Shown piece by piece: positions 7,273 through 15,014 of a DNA stretch of 22,883 bases; within the stretch, counting starts at the first letter, position 1, and the number at the start of each line of letters is the position of its first letter. A program made the position numbers and the translations under genes. The notes beneath the pieces were generated by a model that made no database searches, had not been told where the DNA came from, and worked only from the letters and a program-made list of their open reading frames with translations. Source of the stretch: Nitrosopolaris sp035691865 (GTDB lineage Archaea; Thermoproteota; Nitrososphaeria; Nitrososphaerales; Nitrososphaeraceae); contig DASSIM010000096.1 in the NCBI GenBank assembly GCA_035691865.1, positions 1 through 22,883 on the forward strand. Reading direction: 5' to 3'.

Positions 7273-8664
7273 TCAATAATATCTATCTAAGTTATCATTA
7301 TTAGCTGATACACTTATTGTTTCTTGATTTTTGTTATCCTTTTTTTCGTGTCCTCTTGTAGCATTTGTGGCTTTTCTTACCATCTTCAGAGTGCTGGCAT
7401 CATGAGTTTGTGAAAGATATATAGTATATATCAACGCTGTATCTTTTCGTTCAGTTTTTCTTATTATTCTGCCTATTCTTTGTACTATTTGGTTCATATT
7501 AGATGATGTTGCTAATATGATTGCCAATCTGACTTCCGGTACGTCATAGCCTATTTCTAATGTATGTACTGAGAGAAGCGGAAAGAAATCTTTTCCCCAT
7601 TGTGCCAGTATTTTTTGTCTCTCTGTTGAATTAAGTTTGCTCTCGATTAGCTTGGATTCTATTCCTTTATTTTGTCGTAACATTTCCTTTAGTTTTTGTA
7701 TGGATTCTATAGTCTCACTAAATACCATAATCCTTTCAGAAGGATGTTTTGTTGCTATAATATCTACCCCTGCTAATAGTTTATTTTTAGCACAATTAAT
7801 CAGATTCTTTCTCTCTTTTACATTTGCAAACCAAGTTCTTGCTAGTCCAGCTGTACGTCCTCCTGTTCTTAACAGACAGGATATAGATTTAGGATCGGAA
7901 GTATTAAGATACATAGAGATATTTCTGATTTTGGCAGAGCATTTGTCGTAGATCCTTTTTTCATCATATGTTAGATCAACCTTTATTGGAATAACAACAG
8001 GTCTTGCTAATCTTTTATCTTTTACAGCATCTTTTATCATATATTTTCTGACGGGTGGTAACAAAGAGAGAATTGTATTGTATTTAGGATCTTGTTCATC
8101 TATTGTTGCAGTTAAGCCTAGCAATGGCTTTTTAGGATCTGTTGCTGTTACAAAATCAAATACCTTTCTTAAAGTTGTAGCAGTGTCACTTACCAGATGC
8201 ACTTCATCAAATATGATCATGTCAGAGTTACTAATAAGATCAAGATTGCTAATTGTGCTCTGGTATGTGCTTATTGTTATTTCACGTACTTCTTTACGCT
8301 CTCCAAAATATGCTCCGATTCTGTCTTGAGGAATACCATATTTTGTTAGTCTGTCAATATTCTGCTGTACCAGGACAATTCGCGGTACAAGAAAGAGGAT
8401 ATTGAATGAACTATTGTTTATATCAGAAAGATTATTGCCATCATTATGTAACAGTGCTTCACTTGCTCTTTTTGCACATTCAAAAGCTATTTCTGTTTTG
8501 CCGGTACCGGTACTGTATATTATCGAACCTTTATAGCCATTTGCTATCCATGCTTCAACGGCATCAGTCTGATCCTGCGTAAGTTTAAATGGAAATTTTA
8601 GTGAGGAAATTGCTGAGATTATTGGCGGTGCAGATGCTCTCATACCAGGTCTTGAATTCAACAT
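7273..8664 (-). CDS. Superfamily 2 helicase, XPB/Rad25-like
   Basis: An ATP-dependent DNA helicase or translocase with two RecA-like domains. Numbered from Met at 8664, a Q-motif-like FKLTQDQTDAV precedes Walker A STGTGKT (51-57). The DEVH box lies at 153-156, motif III-type LTAT at 184-187, and motif VI QRIGRIIRK at 395-403. DEVH together with QRxGRIxR is typical of XPB/Rad25 and related type III restriction-like helicases. About 463 residues fits archaeal XPB. The longest frame starts at GTG 8682, but that codon touches the TATA-like box at 8685-8692. ATG 8664, centred ~24 bases from the box, is the better start. Archaeal XPB often pairs with the nuclease Bax1; none is adjacent here. The C-terminal ~40 residues are charged and low-complexity. 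Confidence 0.82.
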   Translation of the reverse strand: MLNSRPGMRASAPPIISAISSLKFPFKLTQDQTDAVEAWIANGYKGSIIYSTGTGKTEIAFECAKRASEALLHNDGNNLSDINNSSFNILFLVPRIVLVQQNIDRLTKYGIPQDRIGAYFGERKEVREITISTYQSTISNLDLISNSDMIIFDEVHLVSDTATTLRKVFDFVTATDPKKPLLGLTATIDEQDPKYNTILSLLPPVRKYMIKDAVKDKRLARPVVIPIKVDLTYDEKRIYDKCSAKIRNISMYLNTSDPKSISCLLRTGGRTAGLARTWFANVKERKNLINCAKNKLLAGVDIIATKHPSERIMVFSETIESIQKLKEMLRQNKGIESKLIESKLNSTERQKILAQWGKDFFPLLSVHTLEIGYDVPEVRLAIILATSSNMNQIVQRIGRIIRKTERKDTALIYTIYLSQTHDASTLKMVRKATNATRGHEKKDNKNQETISVSANNDNLDRYY

Positions 8665-8684
8665 GCTGTAATATCCTATCACAA

Positions 8685-8692
8685 TATAAATA
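8685..8692 (-). promoter_or_regulatory. TATA box of the XPB-like helicase
   Basis: The minus strand reads tatttata, centred about 24 bases before ATG 8664 and abutting the alternative GTG 8682, which it makes unlikely as the start. Confidence 0.45.
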
Positions 8693-8734
8693 TGTCCGGT
8701 TGAAAAATAGAGAGTGTTAGTGCATAGTCTATCC

Positions 8735-9310
8735 TTGCACCGACCTTACCTAATCTTTTGAACCAGCACTCCTATTGCGTAGCATCCCTCGGCCTTTGCA
8801 ATTTGGTAAACGACAGAACCTACTGCATCCCGAAGCTGTCGACATAAAAACAGCCTCGCCTTCTTTGACTTGCCCAATTTTTAGTGGGCAGGTATGGTGC
8901 GAGTCCCAGCATCTCAAATATTCCTATGACAATCGAATGTGGGCCCAGATTCGGGGTGATCTTAGTCACGTCACTTCCGCCTGGTATCCAATATTCGCGC
9001 CACCCATTTATTCCCCGGACATAATCACGTATGGTAAACTTATTGTGTTTTGACTCTACTACTTTACCAACACATGCTAGATCAAGAGGTTTCCCCAATT
9101 CGAATGAAGGGACATAGCTTTAATGCTCTGTCATGCGGCCGCACATATACGGATCAACCGACATCCAGATGTCCCCTACTAGGAATTCACCCGTCACTAG
9201 GGTCTGGAACCCGAACTTCAAGCTCGACGGTCATCTGTTGTCATGCCCACAGGTTTTTAAGAGGAATTTTATGACTAACTATCAAGACGATTATATACAT
9301 AGCACATTAT
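8735..9310 (-). pseudogene. Decayed NADP-dependent oxidoreductase (MDR family, YncB/CurA-like)
   Basis: The minus strand holds the first half of an MDR enzyme scattered over three frames. Reading 5' to 3': KPVGMTTDD (about 9255), VRVPDPSDG followed by a stop, then in other frames DIWMSVDPY, then SYVPSFELGKPLDLACVGKV, GWREYW, and LGPHSIVIGIFEMLGLAPYL, then GQVKEGEAVFMSTASG, and AVGSVVYQIAKAEGCYAIGV. In intact prostaglandin/leukotriene-reductase-like MDR proteins these are consecutive: RPVGxP, NxxMSVDPYMRGRM, VGxVVES, GWREY, GMPGLTAY, and the AASGAVGxxVGQIAK nucleotide loop. I count at least four frame disruptions. The rest of the Rossmann domain is missing; the remnant fades just before the helicase promoter. 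The two longest frames here, at 8820-9098 (minus) and 8775-9053 (plus), are a fragment and a shadow. Confidence 0.75.
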
Positions 9311-9612
9311 CAAATTGTAAGGGTACTTAATCCCCACTATATTGCTTGGTTGTTAGCTTTCTGACTATAATGCTGATGCATATAAGAAGCTATGATGTGA
9401 ATTCACAATTCATTCATTCACAATTCATAAAAGGGACCAATAATCAGTAATGTCCACTTATGTTGGGTAACAGACCCGAGAATATACAGGTTTTGCAGCA
9501 GTCAAACGGTTATATCAAACATCAGGAAAAAATCAGAACCAATAATCGATCAGCTTGATACGTAAGAGACATACAAATTTCCATCTCGGTACTCAGTTCA
9601 TCTATATGAATC
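9311..9612. other. Intergenic stretch with palindrome and short direct repeat
   Basis: No gene was found. The only structure is the repeat and palindrome at 9396-9428, listed separately. Confidence 0.4.
9396..9428. repeat. 15-base-period direct repeat overlapping a 12-base palindrome
   Basis: attcacaattcat occurs at 9401-9413 and again at 9416-9428. The first copy overlaps the perfect palindrome tgtgaattcaca (9396-9407). It lies downstream of the Lrp/AsnC gene and upstream of the MDR remnant. It may be a regulator site or a chance AT-rich repeat. Confidence 0.4.
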
Positions 9613-10065
9613 CTAGAAAAACCGAAAGTCTTCTTTGACTGTTATCAGTACTACATGCGTATTTGTCCTATCAACGTTCGGCAGTGCTAAATCTTTTTTT
9701 ACGAAATTGCTAAGTTGAGTTCTATTCTTAAATTTTGCAATTACTATCATGTCTGTTAAACCTGTTATATCATAGACCGCACAGACGTTTGGGAATTTGG
9801 CAATGTGTTTTTCAACTTCTGCTATCTTTCCTTTAACAGACGTAACTTCAATAATTGCAGTTAGATCGTAACCTAATTTTTCATGATCTAATATAGATGA
9901 GTAAAATTTGATAATGCCATCATTTTCTAGCTTTTTTACTCTAGCAAGTACTGTAGGAGGAGAAACGTCTATTTCATCAGCTATTCTTCTATACGAAAGT
10001 CTAGCATCTGAAAGCAGCTTTCCGAGTATTTTGACATCTGTTTCGTCCATTGTTGTTAAATTCAT
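9613..10065 (-). CDS. Lrp/AsnC family transcriptional regulator
   Basis: A feast/famine regulator that binds DNA as dimers or octamers and usually senses amino acids. From Met at 10065 (150 aa), MDETDVKILGKLLSDARLSY leads into the helix-turn-helix (about 23-50: YRRIADEIDVSPPTVLARVK). The ligand-binding RAM domain follows (about 65-145), including the glycine-containing turn VYDITGLTDMIVIAKF. Length is normal. A longer frame reaches TTG 10095, but that codon overlaps the TATA box (10094-10101); the predicted transcript start near 10072 puts ATG 10065 seven bases downstream. A strong inverted repeat lies between TATA and start, suggesting autoregulation. The divergent neighbour is a dead glutamine synthetase gene, in line with Lrp-type control of nitrogen genes. 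Effector unknown. Confidence 0.9.
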   Translation of the reverse strand: MNLTTMDETDVKILGKLLSDARLSYRRIADEIDVSPPTVLARVKKLENDGIIKFYSSILDHEKLGYDLTAIIEVTSVKGKIAEVEKHIAKFPNVCAVYDITGLTDMIVIAKFKNRTQLSNFVKKDLALPNVDRTNTHVVLITVKEDFRFF

Positions 10066-10071
10066 TGATAA

Positions 10072-10095
10072 TTGACAAATAAAAGGTCTTGTCAA
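10072..10095. promoter_or_regulatory. Inverted-repeat operator on the Lrp/AsnC promoter
   Basis: ttgacaa (10072-10078) and ttgtcaa (10089-10095) form a perfect 7-base inverted repeat with a 10-base spacer. The site fills the space between the minus-strand TATA box (aataaata on the plus strand, 10094-10101) and the predicted transcript start of the regulator. Binding there would block transcription, so I infer negative autoregulation. Confidence 0.6.
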
Positions 10096-10170
10096 TAAAT
10101 ACTTATCATATATTAATATAATACCTACAAAATGTTATATCATGCTAAATTCATACACTATGGTTAATCG

Positions 10171-10901
10171 ATGGCGTGTAGTAGAAGGAATTCCACCCTA
10201 GAACCGGAAGAAAGAAAACTAGGATTTGATGGCATAAAAATGATTATAGATACGGGCTTTATTCAGTTAAGGTATACTGATGTCCTCGGCAATTATCGCG
10301 GATGTTTATCAGGGTTTTAAGAAAGGCAGGTTGGTAAGAGATCCCAGATATGTATCATGCAAGAATTTCTAATAGAAAATAATCTAACCTGTCAAATGGG
10401 CCCTTAAGTTGAGCGCTTTGTATTCGACAATATTATTTTTAGTCATAAAATTAAAAATAATCTTAGCGGTGATGCATCTAACGATAATAGTGAATATCAT
10501 GAAGCCAAAATTTTATCAGTAAAGGGATATGGAGGTGATGGCTGCAAGGAACGAATTAGTAGGAAGTGTGGATACGATGCCCCCCTGATCCAGCTGCTAA
10601 CCCATATCTGGCAGTTTCAGCAATAGTCGTTGCAGGACTTGACGGCATCAAGAAGACGATAGATCCTGGGAATCCAACTAACGAAAATATTGCAAGATGT
10701 CCGATGCTTAAAGAAACAGTCTAGGAATAAAATCACTCCCAGGAAGCTTAGAAACACTCAGGTCGTTGAAGAGCGATTCAGAGTACTTAAAGAGATGCTT
10801 TCACGACGAATTGGTGGAAACGTATATAGTACTCAAATATGAGGAATAAAGCTAGAGATAAATCAATTGCACAAGAGCTTATGCTTTACTATGATCATTA
10901 A
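10171..10901 (+). pseudogene. glnA: Glutamine synthetase pseudogene with two internal deletions
   Basis: ATG 10171 opens a frame of 49 codons with GFIQLRYTDVLGNYRG, the beta-grasp start of glutamine synthetase. The frame then dies, and an overlapping frame gives AIIADVYQGFKKGRLVRDPRYV, the segment normally some 60 residues later. After further frame changes come LTCQMGP and VERFVFDNIIF, then KGYGGDG and CGYDAP. The sequence then jumps to DPAANPYLAVSAIVVAGLDG, so the active-site middle (several hundred residues, by family knowledge) is absent. The tail reads KMSDA, stop, RNSLGIKSLPGSLE, then YLKRCFHDELVETYI and finally ELMLYYDH with TAA 10899-10901. An intact GS makes glutamine from glutamate, ammonia and ATP. 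This copy has lost its catalytic core and cannot. A functional copy must lie elsewhere. Confidence 0.88.
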
Positions 10902-11070
10902 TGAGTATAACCTTCGGACCACGTTAATTCGACTTTGCTATAATCAAAGAAAGATGTAGATGAGCCAATATATTTTATCAATATCTATAAAACATCGACT
11001 CGATTCACGACCGTTTTTGTACCGATTTGAACCTTGGCTTACATGGAATAGTGCTCATTGTTCAAGGAGT

Positions 11071-11397
11071 TCAGTTGGCTGGTTCTGCTGATAGAGTACA
11101 GTCTCTTTTGTGCTTAAACCTCAAAAGATCCCAAACACGTTCTTTCTCATCTTCACTAACCTCGCATTCTATTTTTACAAGTGTTTCTCCATTTCTATCG
11201 ACATAGCTTGTGAATTCACAACAGTTAGATGCATCTCTAAGAATCTCATGAAGGTCTTTATCTAATAACAGGGTATTCTCTGCAGATGACAATATTTCTA
11301 CCCTAACTGGGCTCCTGATTGATAAACTATCTTCATTATCCAGTATAGTCCTAACCACCAACTTTGTTTCCACGTACTTGGTTGATTTCTCTTTCAC
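11071..11397 (-). CDS. Hypothetical protein, 108 aa, second gene of a small operon
   Basis: An intact frame from GTG 11397 encodes 108 residues. It looks like a small alpha/beta protein: VETKLVVRTILDNEDSLSIR, then VRVEILSSAENTLLLDKDLH, ending in acidic SEDEKERVWDLLRFK. It has a CC pair at ~58-59 and a single C near 78, but no clear metal site. I do not recognise the family. GTG is the only good start; upstream codons stay open to a stop at 11431-11433. The gene begins 7 bases after the stop of a small membrane protein gene on the same strand, so both are probably one transcript from the promoter at 11601-11608. No ribosome site is obvious. Confidence 0.62.
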   Translation of the reverse strand: MKEKSTKYVETKLVVRTILDNEDSLSIRSPVRVEILSSAENTLLLDKDLHEILRDASNCCEFTSYVDRNGETLVKIECEVSEDEKERVWDLLRFKHKRDCTLSAEPAN

Positions 11398-11404
11398 CCT
11401 TTGC

Positions 11405-11578
11405 CTATATTCTATAACCTCTTTCTGTTGTCATGACCATTTTCACTTGCTTAAACAAACATGGCTTTATCGTCTTATCTGACAGTCTGCATGCTGTAAA
11501 ATGCCAAGCTATCTCGAGTGCAAGGTAGGTTATTGCGTAACCTATGATGAAGTACATTGCTAGACTTATATTTTCCAA
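11405..11578 (-). CDS. Small membrane protein, 50-57 aa, first gene of the operon
   Basis: A short frame, easily missed, runs to TAG 11405-11407. From ATG 11557 it encodes 50 residues; from the in-frame TTG 11578 it encodes 57. One hydrophobic segment (MYFIIGYAITYLALEIAW) is followed by a basic tail with two cysteines (FTACRLSDKTIKPCLFKQ). A TATA box at 11601-11608 is centred 26 bases before TTG 11578, so that codon would be a leaderless start; ATG 11557 would have a ~20-base leader. The stop is 7 bases before GTG of the 108-aa gene. I recognise no family. The good promoter spacing, protein-like composition and tight coupling to the next gene argue that it is real. Confidence 0.55.
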   Translation of the reverse strand: MENISLAMYFIIGYAITYLALEIAWHFTACRLSDKTIKPCLFKQVKMVMTTERGYRI

Positions 11579-11600
11579 TATTCCTGTATGAGGATTGAAT

Positions 11601-11608
11601 TATATAAA
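11601..11608 (-). promoter_or_regulatory. TATA box of the small two-gene operon
   Basis: The minus strand reads tttatata inside actttatataattc, the strongest TATA match in this part of the window. It predicts transcription from about 11578. Confidence 0.6.
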
Positions 11609-11848
11609 GTTCTTGGTTCAAACATTAAACACTTAAACACCATTTGGATACATAGACTTAACAATTGTTAAGCAATTCTCCTTAAATAAGAAACTTTCTT
11701 TCGTATCTGAGAAGATGATTATCTTGAGGCAAATTTCGCTTATTTTATTAAAATTAGTTATGGGAAATAATGGTGCATTTATTTCAATTGTACCAGATAC
11801 TGTACCATAATAACAAAGATGCTTTCATTGTAATATGGGAATGAAAAC

Positions 11849-12132
11849 ATGAAAGTAAAAATTTACTTCTGCAAAAAGATTGAAGCTGAAATTATTCTTA
11901 AAAGTAATGAAATTAGCAGACAGGTATTAAATACGATTTACGACAAAGTTTGGGAATGAGTTCTTAATGTAGGCAGAGTGTTGCTAAAGTTTAGAGTAGA
12001 AGACCCTTTGGAATACCGGTAAAGGAAAAAAGGAGTCACTACAGAATAGCTGCAGGAGATATTATTCAAATAGCCAATGAGTTTTACATGGTTCACCAAG
12101 TGGGTCCAAGACAAATAGAAGTTACTTTATGA
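11849..12132 (+). pseudogene. Broken small gene, about 94 codons
   Basis: ATG 11849 opens MKVKIYFCKKIEAEIILKSN and reaches TGA after YDKVWE. The same frame continues VLNVGRVLLKFRVEDP, and a one-base shift inside CCCTTTGG gives FGIPVKEKRSHYRIAAGDII, then QIANEFYMVHQVGPRQIEVT to TGA 12130-12132. The span of 284 bases is one base short of a whole number of codons, as one deletion would leave. The joined product would be about 93 residues, basic, alpha/beta in look. Family not recognised. One in-frame stop plus one frameshift make it a pseudogene, unless TGA is read through. Confidence 0.5.
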
Positions 12133-12639
12133 TAATTCGTAAAATGACAGACTAATTTCGGAGGTAGCATGTCAATTCGTTCATACTCTAGATGTTTAAT
12201 GTTTTTTAGAATGAGTCTGTCTACTGAATTTATTATTTCGCATAATCACATAATAACAGCGTGAACATCAGTCAACGAAATTTACTTTTGCATGCGGAGA
12301 AATAACTAACATAGATAGACGGGCACCGTATTCGCATCGATCCTGATAAGCACTCGGTGGTGCATGACCAAATAGGAGACTCGCATTCTACACAATGCTT
12401 GAAATCGTGGTTACTGTAAATTCCAGAATTTTCGTTTTGCGTTTTATGGAGTATACAGATTATCCTTACAAATGTTAAATCTCCAAAAATATCCAAAATC
12501 GCATCTGTTGATCCAGTAGAATTTTCGACGAACCCTCCAGAAACAAAAAGCAGTACACTCTAGGGCATCTTGCCAGCGTGTTTATTTGTAGTTAAATGTG
12601 TTAATTTCTGTTCAGTCGAGATTTTTTGTACACATGCTC
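12133..12639. other. Intergenic stretch with a Cys-rich minus-strand open frame
   Basis: On the minus strand the frame is open from about 12560 to the stop at 12272. It begins near VSGGFVENSTGSTDAIL and includes DIFGDLTFVRIICIL, then a Cys-rich part (HCVECESPIWSCTTEC). No ATG precedes it; the only strict start is TTG 12496. The first part looks like the beginning of a winged-helix protein, so this may be a remnant of a regulator, but I cannot support a gene. Nothing else was recognised before the TFB promoter. Confidence 0.3.
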
Positions 12640-12647
12640 TTTATTAT
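12640..12647 (+). promoter_or_regulatory. TATA box of the TFB gene
   Basis: tttattat is centred 25-26 bases before ATG 12669. It lies inside the longest open frame, which starts at 12570, and so shows that the true start is 12669. Confidence 0.6.
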
Positions 12648-12668
12648 TTGTCCGGTAGTGATAAGTTC

Positions 12669-13682
12669 ATGGCAAAATCGTCAACAACGAACGTCGTCCT
12701 GACTAAATCAATTAGTCCTCTGATGTTTTCTCCTGCTAACGAAGATAAGCGCAACCATCAAGAACTAACACAACAGATGGATTCCTCGAACAATCTCGAG
12801 GTTTGTACCATGTGTAATAGTACGGCTATACTTTTCGACGTGGAAACTAGCGAGACGGTATGTAGCTCCTGTGGAATAGTTCTCACTGATAAAGCAGAAT
12901 CATTAGATGCTCAATGGAAAGAATATTCGGGAAACGACATCGAAAGTAAAAACAGGACGGGTATGCCGACTTCTTTAGCATTTCACGATATGGGGCTTTC
13001 AACGTTTATCTCTTATTCAAATGTGGATGCAAACGGTGGCGCGATAAGCCCTGACCAGATTAGTAAAGTTCAGAGAATGAGACATTGGAATAGGATTTCT
13101 GACAATAATAGAAGCTATCACAGAAATTTGAAAAGTGCCTTTGCTCTCCTAAGCAATGTAAAAGATAAGCTTTCATTAAGCGACGCGCTTCTAGAAAAAT
13201 CTGCCTATAACTATCGTAAGGCTCTGGACAAAAAAATTATCAAAGGCAGATCAATTCGTGCATTGGTAGTGTCGTCTATCTATGCTGCATGTAGAGAAAT
13301 GAATGTTCCACGAACACTTGATGAAATTGCAGAGATTGCAAATGCAGATCCTATTTTTGCTGGTAAGTGTTACAGATTACTTTTAAGGCATCTAAAGCTT
13401 CATTTGCCTGTAGTCGATTCGAATGTGTACCTATCCAAGATAGCAAATAGGGCTCGTGTAAGCGAAAAGGCTTACAGGAGAGCGCTTGAAATGCTTTCTG
13501 TGATAAAGAACAATCCGGTGTCATATGGCAAAGATCCAAATGCTCTTGCTGTTGCTACATTATATGCCGCGTGTCTAAAGGAAGGGGAGAAGGTCAGCCA
13601 AGCTCAAATCGCTATTGCAGGCAATACAAGTATCGTAACGTTAAGAAAAAGATTCCTAGATGTCATGGGCATCTTCCCTTAA
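12669..13682 (+). CDS. tfb: Transcription initiation factor B (TFB/TFIIB)
   Basis: TFB bridges TBP on the promoter and RNA polymerase. In the 337-residue protein the N-terminal zinc ribbon has C46, C49, C65 and C68 (CTMC and CSSC), followed by the B-reader/linker (GMPTSLAFHDMGLSTFI, 98-114). Two cyclin-like repeats follow, with the repeat signatures LVVSSIYAACREMNVPRTLD and LAVATLYAACLKEGEKVSQA. The last helix-turn-helix, which contacts the BRE, ends TLRKRFLDVMG. The N-terminal ~45 residues before the ribbon are longer than in the minimal TFB. The longest frame starts at 12570, but the TATA box falls inside it, so I use 12669. Archaea of this group often have several TFB paralogues, which may direct different promoter sets. 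Which one this is cannot be told here. Confidence 0.93.
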   Translation: MAKSSTTNVVLTKSISPLMFSPANEDKRNHQELTQQMDSSNNLEVCTMCNSTAILFDVETSETVCSSCGIVLTDKAESLDAQWKEYSGNDIESKNRTGMPTSLAFHDMGLSTFISYSNVDANGGAISPDQISKVQRMRHWNRISDNNRSYHRNLKSAFALLSNVKDKLSLSDALLEKSAYNYRKALDKKIIKGRSIRALVVSSIYAACREMNVPRTLDEIAEIANADPIFAGKCYRLLLRHLKLHLPVVDSNVYLSKIANRARVSEKAYRRALEMLSVIKNNPVSYGKDPNALAVATLYAACLKEGEKVSQAQIAIAGNTSIVTLRKRFLDVMGIFP

Positions 13683-14011
13683 ATTTGATTGATGGCTAGA
13701 TGCAGCAGTCATCTTTTATTATTACCACACAAGTGATAGGCGTATGATATATGATGGGAAGTCTTCTCTTCAATATTAGAGCCCTTTCTATACATTTTTA
13801 GACGATATTTGAAAATCCAGAATGAGATGCTCTTGATATTAATCTCGTATCGCAATACTACAACTCCTAAATTTTGTTGTGATTCTATTGGGAATGACTC
13901 AAACAATAAGACTAGACAAGGAGGCAGATTTCTTGTATTCCACTTTTGACACTTACATAGACATAGAGATAGAAAGATGATAGACAAAATTTAACTGAAA
14001 TATGGAATCTA
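13683..14011. other. Intergenic stretch, no supported gene
   Basis: A minus-strand frame at 13709-13987 (TTG start, Cys/Ser/Lys-rich) has no promoter match and reads like AT-rich noise. A T-rich patch at 13711-13720 (atcttttatt) after the TFB stop could help termination. Confidence 0.3.
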
Positions 14012-14107
14012 ATGAAGAGAAATAAGGAAAAACATCTGCAGATGTCAAGGGAAGCTTTAGAAAAGGAAGCCAAAGAAGGAAGGCTAAGTAGCAGTTCAAC
14101 AAAGTGA
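14012..14107 (+). CDS. Tiny basic protein, 31 aa
   Basis: A 31-residue frame (MKRNKEKHLQMSREALEKEA then KEGRLSSSSTK) forms one charged helix with a Ser tail. It ends nine bases before the start of the 74-aa membrane protein, and a third tiny frame overlaps that gene's stop, so the three may form a unit. An atttaact element lies at 13989-13996, about 20 bases before the ATG, slightly closer than the usual spacing. It is too short for homology; support comes from composition and spacing. Confidence 0.4.
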   Translation: MKRNKEKHLQMSREALEKEAKEGRLSSSSTK

Positions 14108-14116
14108 AATTATCAA

Positions 14117-14341
14117 ATGGTACTCAAATCTCTCTGGACAATAATACTGGTCATGGTGGCAATAATCATAATAGTGCTGCTCCTGAAATTCCTATTCGCG
14201 ATTTTCATGATAGCACCCACAGGTCTGCATGACTACATACAAAGCTTGACAATATTGAGCTATTCGCAATATTTTAAAAAAATACCACAATATGAAAGAA
14301 TAGAAAAACATCACGAAAGGTCATCCTTTTTAAAATCATGA
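14117..14341 (+). CDS. Small membrane protein, 74 aa
   Basis: ATG 14117 starts a 74-residue protein with one long hydrophobic segment (about residues 4-33: SLWTIILVMVAIIIIVLLLK, then FLFAIFMIAP). A polar, basic C-terminal tail follows (SQYFKKIPQYERIEKHHERS). The inside is probably the C-terminal side by the positive-inside rule. There are no cysteines. It starts nine bases after a 31-aa frame and its stop overlaps the next ATG as ATGA (14338-14341), the arrangement of translationally coupled genes. I recognise no family. Confidence 0.6.
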   Translation: MVLKSLWTIILVMVAIIIIVLLLKFLFAIFMIAPTGLHDYIQSLTILSYSQYFKKIPQYERIEKHHERSSFLKS

Positions 14342-14443
14342 ACGCAAATCAACCAGATTCCTACCTAGTTGAACCGCCACCATGAATCGTACAATAAAGA
14401 TGAACTGAATGCTATGAAGAGACTTCAAGAACTTCATAATTAA
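14338..14443 (+). pseudogene. Tiny third gene of the cluster, apparently frameshifted
   Basis: ATG 14338 overlaps the upstream stop (ATGA). It reads MNANQPDSYLVEPPP and stops at once in CCACCATGA. Skipping one C continues HESYNKDELNAMKRLQELHN to TAA 14441-14443. Both parts are hydrophilic and protein-like, and the span is one base over a whole number of codons. Either a 1-base insertion has broken it or only the first 15 codons are used. Confidence 0.35.
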
Positions 14444-15014
14444 AGACCAAGATAAACAGAAATCGTTCCTGGGTAGAAAAATATTCTATATGTCAACTAG
14501 CTTTGGATTATTTTATATCTTTTCCAACATATTGAATTACCCACCGTAAATGCTAACAAGATATCAGCATTATATAATTTTAAAAACTCATTTGTATCAG
14601 TACTGGTCATGTTGTAAAAATGTTCGCTGGCAACAAGCCAGACGATCTCGCAGATCTCGCGTTCGGAATATAGCCGGATATCGCTTATGGATTGAAATCA
14701 AATACAGACATACGTGAAGGCTCATTGTAAGGTGTGTAAGAATGGACGAGTGTGCCTAAATTAGAGCATCATATCATTAGGATTTGGGCAAATGAATGAT
14801 TAAAATGATTTGATGTTAGCGGCATGGGGGATTCAAAGATGGACATAGAAACGGCATCTACGTCGAATCTGCTTTTAGCGCGAGTAAAAAACAATTTCTT
14901 CTTCTGAGAAATGTTTTATCGAATCATCAACGAATTTTTTAATCTTTTTGGCAGATTCCTGCCTCCTCACATTCAAGTTTTCTACCTCTCTTTTTTTATG
15001 AATTCTCATACAAT
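14444..15014. other. Long gene-free stretch
   Basis: I see no coding frame or RNA on either strand. A short tandem repeat, gatctcgca then gatctcgcg, lies at 14644-14661. A T-rich TATA-like element (tttttatg, 14993-15000) precedes the lipase gene. Confidence 0.35.

Noticed and set aside
8775..9330. Several plus-strand frames (8775-9053, 9050-9274, 9133-9330)
   Set aside because: All are antisense shadows of the MDR remnant on the minus strand.
12570..12668. Extended TFB start with a Cys-rich 33-residue leader
   Set aside because: The TATA box of the gene lies inside this extension, so it cannot be translated from that promoter.
13709..13987. 92-codon minus-strand frame after TFB
   Set aside because: TTG start, no promoter spacing, composition like AT-rich noise.
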